A DNA stretch of 28,572 nt from UBA8904 sp035448625 (GTDB taxonomy: Bacteria; Desulfobacterota; Syntrophia; Syntrophales; Smithellaceae). Where the stretch lies: assembly GCA_035448625.1 (NCBI GenBank), contig DAOTJI010000031.1:1-28572 (forward strand), in the 5' to 3' direction. The notes under the pieces are model-generated. The model saw only the letters and a program-made list of their open reading frames with translations, was not told the DNA's origin and searched no databases. Below, piece by piece: positions 23,508 through 28,572 of this stretch. The position numbers were made by a program, and so were the translations under genes. The stretch's first letter is position 1. Every line of letters begins with the position of its first letter.

Positions 23508-24065
23508 ATGCCGGACAACGTGATCATTCGCTGTCTGAACTGCGGCACAAAAAACCGCATACCGCAGCAAAAATTTCAGCGCCGCCCCACCTGCGGGCAC
23601 TGCCACGCGCCGCTGGATGAGCTGATTATCCGCTGCCTTAAATGCGGCACAAAAAATCGTCTGCCGGAAGAGCGCCTCGGATCAAAACCCCTTTGCGGCA
23701 AATGCGGCGAACCGCTGGTCGTCGCGAGGCAAAACATCAAACCCATCGATGTCACCGATGGTTCCTTTGCCCGGGAAGTGCTGGCGGCGGAAACTTCCGT
23801 TCTGGTGGATTGCTGGGCGCCGTGGTGCGGCCCCTGCAAAAGCCTGGCGCCGACCATTGACGAGCTGGCATCCGATTACGCCAACGGCGTCAAGGTCACC
23901 AAATTGAATGTGGACGAAAACCCGGCAACCGCAACCCAGTATGGCATCCGCAGCATTCCCACGCTGCTGTTTTTCCGGGACGGCCGGCTGGTCGAACGCC
24001 TTGTCGGCGCCCAGCCGAAGCAGGAAATCGAACGGCATCTCCTCTCCATCATTAAAACCAACTGA
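23508..24065 (+). CDS. Thioredoxin with two tandem N-terminal zinc ribbons
   Basis: Thioredoxin reduces protein disulfides in the cytoplasm. The start is the ATG at 23508, after GGAGAGG; the frame runs further upstream but overlaps ybaK and is not used. The 185-residue protein has two copies of a CxxC-(16)-CxxC ribbon, at C9/C12/C29/C32 and C43/C46/C63/C66, each with the CGTKNR[IL]P text that E. coli TrxC (Trx2) has once in similar form. The thioredoxin domain (about 75-183) has the active site WCGPC (C107, C110), VDCWAP with an extra Cys102, and the cis-Pro RSIPTLLFF. The duplicated ribbon is unusual; the known TrxC has only one. Zinc-bound cysteines may tune oxidative release, as in Trx2. 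Confidence 0.9.
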   Translation: MPDNVIIRCLNCGTKNRIPQQKFQRRPTCGHCHAPLDELIIRCLKCGTKNRLPEERLGSKPLCGKCGEPLVVARQNIKPIDVTDGSFAREVLAAETSVLVDCWAPWCGPCKSLAPTIDELASDYANGVKVTKLNVDENPATATQYGIRSIPTLLFFRDGRLVERLVGAQPKQEIERHLLSIIKTN

Positions 24066-24085
24066 AACGGAAACCGATATTCTTC

Positions 24086-24610
24086 ATGGGAAACAACAAA
24101 ACTCTGACGTACACCTGCAAAATCTTCTCCGTCTGGGAAGAAGATGTTCTGCTGCAAAACGGAAAAAAATCCCGCCAAAGCTGGATTGATCACAAACCCA
24201 CCGTGGCCGTGATCCCCGTCAACGATCAAAAAGAACTGCTGCTGATCAGACAATTCCGTATCCCCGCCGGGAAAAACCTATTGGAAATTCCAGCCGGTTC
24301 CATGGATCACGGGGAAGAATCTCCCGCGGCCTGCGCGAGCCGGGAACTGGCCGAAGAAACGGGCTGGCGGGCAAACAAGCTGACGCTTCTTTTCGCGGGC
24401 TATCTGCTCCCCGGATACTGCAATGAATTCATGTATTTTTTTCTGGCGCAGGACCTGGTTTACGAACCGCTGCAACCGGATGAAGATGAATGCATTGAAG
24501 TCATTCCTATGAGTTTCGACAGGGCCGCGGCCCTTTTGAAAAGCGGCGAGCTGATCGACGCGAAAACGGCGCTGGGCATCCTGCTGGCTGAACAACATTT
24601 AAAAATCTGA
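24086..24610 (+). CDS. Nudix hydrolase, ADP-ribose pyrophosphatase-like
   Basis: The Nudix box is complete in GSMDHGEESPAACASRELAEETGW, matching G-x5-E-x7-REU-x-EE-x-G-U. The preceding VAVIPVNDQKELLLIRQFRIPAGKNLLEIPAG and following LLPGYCNEFMYFFLAQDL fit the ADP-ribose/NADH pyrophosphatase subgroup (NudF/NudE type), where the enzyme recycles ADP-ribose. At 174 residues the size is typical. It follows the thioredoxin gene by 20 bases on the same strand. Its stop (24610) is two bases from the end of the convergent lipoprotein gene. Substrate within the family is inferred, not shown. Confidence 0.85.
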   Translation: MGNNKTLTYTCKIFSVWEEDVLLQNGKKSRQSWIDHKPTVAVIPVNDQKELLLIRQFRIPAGKNLLEIPAGSMDHGEESPAACASRELAEETGWRANKLTLLFAGYLLPGYCNEFMYFFLAQDLVYEPLQPDEDECIEVIPMSFDRAAALLKSGELIDAKTALGILLAEQHLKI

Positions 24611-24612
24611 TA

Positions 24613-25149
24613 TCAGCGCAGCAGCTTTTCTCTCTTTTCCAGGCGGATCTCCAAATTTTTCAACTGCCGGATATCGTTTTTCAGCTGCTCGTTTTCCTGC
24701 TGCAGCCGGATCAACTCCGCTGAATTCTTTTCTTCCGCCTGCCGGACGCTGCTTCTCAAGCCTTCGATTTCTTTTTTAAGTTTCGCCTGCTCCTGATGGG
24801 CTTCGATCTTCTGATCTTTCAATTCCGCCTGCAGCGCGGAAATTCTGTCCAGGCTCGACAGCAGAGCCCTCGCACTCTCCGACCATTTGCTCTCTGGAAA
24901 TTGTTCCACCAGATTCCCCAACCGGATTTTCGCCTCAGCGTAATCCGGTTCCCGCCCACTTCCGGACAAAAAGACCAGGGCTTCATCGAACAGCTCCCTG
25001 TCCGACGGCCCGCCGCCAAACAGGCCGGCGGTTTTTTTCGCCGGAGCGGCGGACTCCTGTCCGCCGTCCCGGACGGCCTTGGCCGAACATCCCATCAGAA
25101 TCAGCTGCAGGATGATCAAAAAAATCAACTTCTTTGAATATTTCAACAA
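24613..25149 (-). CDS. Coiled-coil lipoprotein downstream of the GGDEF gene
   Basis: This 178-residue protein has a lipoprotein signal (MLKYSKKLIFLIILQLILMG, Cys21), a short low-complexity linker, then a helical segment with TPR-like text (ELFDEALVFLSGSGREPDYAEAKIRLGNLVEQFPESKWSESA-type pattern, about residues 50-95) and a long coiled coil (about 100-175, heptads of Leu, Lys, Glu). The layout resembles tail-anchored envelope proteins such as YbgF/CpoB in reverse order. It starts only five bases after the GGDEF gene ends, so the two are co-transcribed. No binding partner can be named. Confidence 0.75.
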   Translation of the reverse strand: MLKYSKKLIFLIILQLILMGCSAKAVRDGGQESAAPAKKTAGLFGGGPSDRELFDEALVFLSGSGREPDYAEAKIRLGNLVEQFPESKWSESARALLSSLDRISALQAELKDQKIEAHQEQAKLKKEIEGLRSSVRQAEEKNSAELIRLQQENEQLKNDIRQLKNLEIRLEKREKLLR

Positions 25150-25154
25150 GGTCT

Positions 25155-26528
25155 TTACTCCGAAGCGCTCTGTATGTTTTGCGGCTGCGCTTCCTTTTGC
25201 CTTTCCACTTCCTTTTCCGTTACGTAATTGCTGCCGGGCATTCTCTTGGCATACTCTTTCAGTTCCGCCACCAGCCGGGCCATCTCCAGCGGATTTTTAA
25301 AGCGCGAACCGTCATCCGTAACAATCGCCGCGGTGATCGTAATCAATGGAAACTTCTGGACGGACCCCTGGCGGTTTCGGCCGATGAAGTATCCCTTTTG
25401 AGCGTCTTCCGGCCGGTAGTAACGCAGGATACGCCCGGCAAAATCAACCACCAGCCTCTTGCAGATGCTTTCCACCTGCCCGGGATCGCCGATGAGGACA
25501 AAATCATCTCCTCCGATATGGCCCAGAAACATACCGGCCAGTTTCATTTCCTCGATATACCCCTGGAGAAGGCCCGCCACTTCCTTAATGACCTCGCTTC
25601 CCCACGCATAGCCGTACTGATCGGCAAACGGCTTGAAATTATCCAGGTCCACCTGGCACAGCGAAAAGGATTCCCCCTTCGCCAGCGACTGCTCTATCCG
25701 GTTTTCAATCGCCAGATTTCCCGGCAGACCGGTGAGCGGACTGGCGTCCAGATTGAGCGCTTCCAGCACCTTGAGTCTTTTGGTCATGTGGGCGAATGAA
25801 TGGGCCAGGGCTCCGATCTCATCGTCTCTTCTGGCCTCGATCTGGTGATCGAGATTCCCTTCGGCGATCAGACGAGTAGCCTTCTGCAACTGCTTCAAAG
25901 GCTTGGAAATGTTGCGCGTAATCACCAGCGCCAGTGTAATGCCCAGAACCAGACTCAGCAGGCTGATCCCCAGCGTCATCTGAACGGCCGCCCGTCCCTG
26001 GCTGGCGATCCGGTTCATTTCGTTATTGATGGCCTGATCCATGCTTTTCTGAATATCCCGAAGCTGCATCGCGATGGCATCGACCACTGCCCTCCCCGCC
26101 GTGTCGGAAACGGCCTGCGCCTCCAGCAGCTTTCCGCCCTGCACCAGCAGGGCTTCTTCCGAAAACAATTCCCTGAGACGACGGTGCAAAACGTCCATTT
26201 CAGAAATTGTGTTCTGCGTGCGGCTGTCCAGTTTCAGCCGCCCTGTTTCGGCCAGTTTTTCCTGAAATTCCACGCTGCGCTTCCAGAAAATCTGCTCCAG
26301 CTCGGGATCCTTCAGAATCAGATATTTCTTTTCGGCGCTCTCCTGGGCCAGCAGAATGTCCATGAGCTGTTTGGAATTTTCCATCAGCACAAAGTGGTGG
26401 TGCGTGATCTTGTAGGCGGCGCCGCTGAGTTTCTGCAGATTGAACAACGCAAAGGCGCTGGCCAGGACGGTCAGAAACGCCATGAACAGATACCCGAGCA
26501 ACAATTTGCGGCTGATCGTGAGACTCAT
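25155..26528 (-). CDS. Membrane sensor with HAMP and GGDEF domains (GGDDF motif)
   Basis: The protein (457 residues) has a first membrane helix (about 10-30), a helical periplasmic sensor of four-helix-bundle type (about 35-180), a second membrane helix (about 184-204), a HAMP linker (205-257) and a GGDEF domain (260-430). LTGLPGN and VDLDNFKPFADQYG hold the expected metal- and guanine-binding residues (D294, N297), but the signature is GGDDF (339-343), so the catalytic Glu is replaced by Asp. There is no RxxD inhibitory site before it. The domain could be a weak diguanylate cyclase or a c-di-GMP/GTP-binding sensor. A coiled-coil lipoprotein follows five bases later. No good ribosome binding site is visible. 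Confidence 0.85.
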   Translation of the reverse strand: MSLTISRKLLLGYLFMAFLTVLASAFALFNLQKLSGAAYKITHHHFVLMENSKQLMDILLAQESAEKKYLILKDPELEQIFWKRSVEFQEKLAETGRLKLDSRTQNTISEMDVLHRRLRELFSEEALLVQGGKLLEAQAVSDTAGRAVVDAIAMQLRDIQKSMDQAINNEMNRIASQGRAAVQMTLGISLLSLVLGITLALVITRNISKPLKQLQKATRLIAEGNLDHQIEARRDDEIGALAHSFAHMTKRLKVLEALNLDASPLTGLPGNLAIENRIEQSLAKGESFSLCQVDLDNFKPFADQYGYAWGSEVIKEVAGLLQGYIEEMKLAGMFLGHIGGDDFVLIGDPGQVESICKRLVVDFAGRILRYYRPEDAQKGYFIGRNRQGSVQKFPLITITAAIVTDDGSRFKNPLEMARLVAELKEYAKRMPGSNYVTEKEVERQKEAQPQNIQSASE

Positions 26529-26544
26529 TTATCCAAAAACCCGA

Positions 26545-26563
26545 GCGAGGACGTTGGCCTCGC
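26545..26563 (-). other. Hairpin in the leader of the GGDEF gene
   Basis: GCGAGG and CCTCGC form a 6-bp stem with a 7-base loop about 17 bases before the GGDEF start codon, followed on the minus strand by TCGGGTTTTT. It resembles a weak intrinsic terminator placed in the 5' leader, so attenuation is possible. Evidence is structural only. Confidence 0.3.
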
Positions 26564-26819
26564 AAAATGAAAAATCCGGTAAAACACCATTTTTTTGCAA
26601 GTAGCACAAATGACCGGTTTCCGTAAAGAATTATTTATTTTTGGGGGCCGTTTTGCCGTTTTTTCATTGGCTCCCGCGCTTTGGGAAAGCCGCTTGCCAC
26701 GGGCGGAAAGTTTTGTTACACTGCGGGCCAAAACAGGCCGTCCTTTACGTCATCTCAGCAAACCCGCGAAGGCAGGCTTCGGCCTGGCCCTGAGCACCTG
26801 TCAGAAAGGAAGACGCAGC

Positions 26820-28118
26820 ATGATCTACCACGAGGAGTTTGAAACCCTGCCGCGCGAAGCCTTGAAGGCCTTGCAAGTCAAAAGGCTCCAGCAGGTTCTC
26901 CGGCGCGTGTACGCAACGGTCGGTTTTTATAAAAAGTCGATGGCCGCCGCTGAAGTTTTGCCGGATCACATCCGCTCCCTGGAGGATTTGAAAAAGCTTC
27001 CCTTCACCACCCGCGAGGACCTGCGCAACAACTATCCCTTCGGCCTGTTTGCCGTTCCGATGAGCAACATCGTGAGGCTGCACGCATCCTCCGGCACCTC
27101 CGGCCGCTCCTCCGTCTTCAGCTACACGAGGCGCGATATTGAAACCTGGACGGACCTGATCGCCCGCTCTCTGGCGGCAGCGGGTTTGACCAAAAACGAC
27201 ATGATCCACAACGCCTTCAGCTACGGCCTGCTCCCCGGCGGCCTGGGGTTGCATTACGGCATCGAGAAAATCGGCGCCAGCGTCATTCCCATCTCCGACG
27301 GCAACACCAAGCGGCAAATCACGATCCTCCAGGACTTCGGCCCGACGGCGTTGTGCGCCACGCCGTCCTATGCCCTGCACTTGGCCGAGGAGGGAAAAGC
27401 AATGGGCGTGGATATGAAGTCGCTGCAGCTTCGCGTGGGGATCTTCGGCGCGGAGCTCTGGAGCGACGCCACCCGCGACGCCATTGAAGATGCCTTCAAC
27501 ATCAAAGCGCTCAATATCTTCGGCCTTTCGGAAATGATGGGGCCGGGCATTGCCATGGAATGCCTGGAGGGCCGGCTCGGCATGCACATCTATGAGGATC
27601 ATTTCATCGTCGAAACCATCCATCCTGAAACCGGCAAGGTTCTGCACGAAGGGGAAGAAGGCGAACTGGTCTTCACCAGCCTGACGAGAGAAGCCTTTCC
27701 GCTGGTCCGCTACCGGTCGGGTGAAATCTCCCGTCTGATTCCCGAACCCTGCCGCTGCGGACGCACGCACATCCGCATGGAGCGAGTCCTGAAAAGAAGC
27801 GACGACATGCTGACCATCCGCGGCATCAATATCTTCCCCGTCCAGGTGGAAGCCATTCTGAAGGCCATCAGCGGCGTCGAACCGGATTATCAGATGATCA
27901 TCGACAAAGTCGGCGCGCTGGATTCCGTCGAGCTGCGTGTGGAAGTGGGGGAAAAATTCTTCAGCGAATCGGGCGGCGTCAAAGAACTGCAAAAAATTGA
28001 GAAACGAATCGTCAAGGATATGAAGGATTACCTGAGCATCTCGCCGCGCGTCAAACTGGTCGCCCCGCAGACGCTGAAAGAAAGTGGAAAGAAGGTAATC
28101 GACAAGCGCACCATTTGA
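26820..28118 (+). CDS. paaK: Phenylacetate-CoA ligase family enzyme
   Basis: PaaK activates phenylacetate or related aryl acids with CoA and ATP (AMP + PPi). I start at the ATG at 26820 (GGAAG, seven-base spacing); the frame is open from 26595, but the 75 extra residues look random. The 432-residue length is standard. Family motifs are SLEDLKKLPFTTREDLRNNYPFG, the P-loop-like HASSGTSGRSSVFSYT, NAFSYGLLPGGLGLHYG, IKALNIFGLSEMMGPG, YEDHFIVETIHPETG and the C-terminal EPCRCGRTHIRMERVLKRSDDMLTIRGINIFP. It is directly followed by a tandem-ACT gene, a common PaaK partner in anaerobes. In such organisms these ligases act on aromatic amino acid breakdown acids; the exact substrate is inferred. Confidence 0.93.
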   Translation: MIYHEEFETLPREALKALQVKRLQQVLRRVYATVGFYKKSMAAAEVLPDHIRSLEDLKKLPFTTREDLRNNYPFGLFAVPMSNIVRLHASSGTSGRSSVFSYTRRDIETWTDLIARSLAAAGLTKNDMIHNAFSYGLLPGGLGLHYGIEKIGASVIPISDGNTKRQITILQDFGPTALCATPSYALHLAEEGKAMGVDMKSLQLRVGIFGAELWSDATRDAIEDAFNIKALNIFGLSEMMGPGIAMECLEGRLGMHIYEDHFIVETIHPETGKVLHEGEEGELVFTSLTREAFPLVRYRSGEISRLIPEPCRCGRTHIRMERVLKRSDDMLTIRGINIFPVQVEAILKAISGVEPDYQMIIDKVGALDSVELRVEVGEKFFSESGGVKELQKIEKRIVKDMKDYLSISPRVKLVAPQTLKESGKKVIDKRTI

Positions 28119-28140
28119 TAAACACTTGGAGGAATCATAC

Positions 28141-28572
28141 ATGAAGGTAGAACAAATCTCTGTTTTTCTGGAAAACAAACCCGGCACGCTGGAGCACGCC
28201 ACACGCATCCTGAAGGAAAACAGCATCAACATCCGCACCCTGTCGCTTGCGGAAACAGCCGACTTCGGCATTTTGCGGCTGATTGTCAATGACGTGGAGA
28301 AAACCAACAAGGTCCTCAAAGAAGCCGGTTTCCGCGTCAGCAAAACCCTCGTCGTGGCCGTGGAAGTGCCCGATCAGCCGGGCGGCCTCCACAGCATCAT
28401 GGACGTCCTGAACAAAGAGGCCATCAACGTGGAATACCTTTACGCCTTTGTGGAAAAAAGCGGCCAGAACGCCGTCATCATCTTCCGCTTCGACGCCCCG
28501 GAAAAGGCCATCGAGGTTCTTCTGAAACACAAATTCACGATCGTGCCGGGGGCAAAGCTTTACGAATTCTAA
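28141..28572 (+). CDS. Tandem ACT-domain protein, PaaK partner
   Basis: The ATG at 28141 follows GGAGG by eight bases; an upstream in-frame start at 28126 is less likely. The 143-residue protein consists of two ACT domains: QISVFLENKPGTLEHATRILKENSINIRTLS (residues about 4-65) and LVVAVEVPDQPGGLHSIMDVLNKEAINVEYLYAF (about 70-140), each with the betaalphabeta start and the D/NxPG turn where amino acids bind. It is 22 bases downstream of paaK, a pairing often seen in anaerobic bacteria and archaea, and probably senses an aromatic amino acid or modulates the ligase. The gene is complete and ends at the window edge. Confidence 0.9.
   Translation: MKVEQISVFLENKPGTLEHATRILKENSINIRTLSLAETADFGILRLIVNDVEKTNKVLKEAGFRVSKTLVVAVEVPDQPGGLHSIMDVLNKEAINVEYLYAFVEKSGQNAVIIFRFDAPEKAIEVLLKHKFTIVPGAKLYEF

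Noticed and set aside
26595..26819. 75-residue N-terminal extension of PaaK
   Set aside because: PaaK proteins start near MIYHEEFETL; a ribosome binding site precedes the ATG at 26820 and the extension has no family text.
26745..28343. Long minus-strand open frame (532 codons) opposite paaK and the ACT gene
   Set aside because: It is an antisense shadow of two well-recognised genes; its translation has no family features and is rich in residues typical of reverse-frame GC-rich codons.

Overview
The window (28,572 bp, about 53-55% GC by eye) looks like a scaffold piece from a strictly anaerobic, Gram-negative, fermentative or syntrophic bacterium. The best guess is Desulfobacterota of the Syntrophales type. 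This is inferred from the gene set: an MCE/Mla lipid-transport operon, several lipoproteins, DegP with two PDZ domains, a fused ADP-forming acyl-CoA synthetase, a PaaK/ACT pair and a lysine 2,3-aminomutase. A run of exactly 100 N (14752-14851) marks a scaffold join of unknown true size. The window carries no rRNA, tRNA, CRISPR, transposase or phage genes that I can see.

Layout. 1-359: 3' end of a class I methyltransferase. 373-3922 (minus): a TIGR01212 radical SAM protein and, upstream of it, three unfamiliar exported proteins read from a near-consensus promoter at 3948-3976. 4139-6016: mnmG, with a TTG start. 6180-6776: a coiled-coil lipoprotein with its own TTGACA-17-TATACT promoter and a strong terminator. 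6851-9694 (minus): MCE-type lipid-transport operon (MlaE-like permease, a strongly degenerate ATPase-like protein, MlaD-like protein, lipoprotein). 9867-11333: DegP-type periplasmic protease with promoter and terminator. 11411-12475: PHP-domain protein. 12539-14731 (minus): fused beta-alpha ADP-forming acyl-CoA synthetase. After the gap, 14852-15618 (minus): mutM, cut just after its last zinc ligand.

15803-19692 is the most distinctive block: a lysine 2,3-aminomutase-like radical SAM enzyme, two different D-Ala-D-Ala-ligase-like ATP-grasp enzymes sharing an ATGA junction, and a small GNAT acetyltransferase. I read it as a pathway that makes beta-lysine (or a related beta-amino acid), joins it to partners by amide bonds and acetylates it. 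The product is unknown. Then come a DUF47/PhoU-like regulator overlapping a PiT phosphate transporter (19822-21433) and a diaminopimelate-decarboxylase-family enzyme (21528-22802), which could supply lysine to the aminomutase.

22970-24610 holds a YbaK-type tRNA-editing deacylase that looks leaderless, a thioredoxin with two tandem zinc ribbons, and a Nudix hydrolase. 24613-26528 (minus) is a membrane HAMP-GGDEF protein followed by a coiled-coil lipoprotein. 26820-28572 is phenylacetate-CoA ligase followed by a tandem-ACT protein. There is no gene-free stretch over 300 bases. The longest, 26529-26819, lies between the divergent GGDEF and paaK genes and shows only small hairpins.
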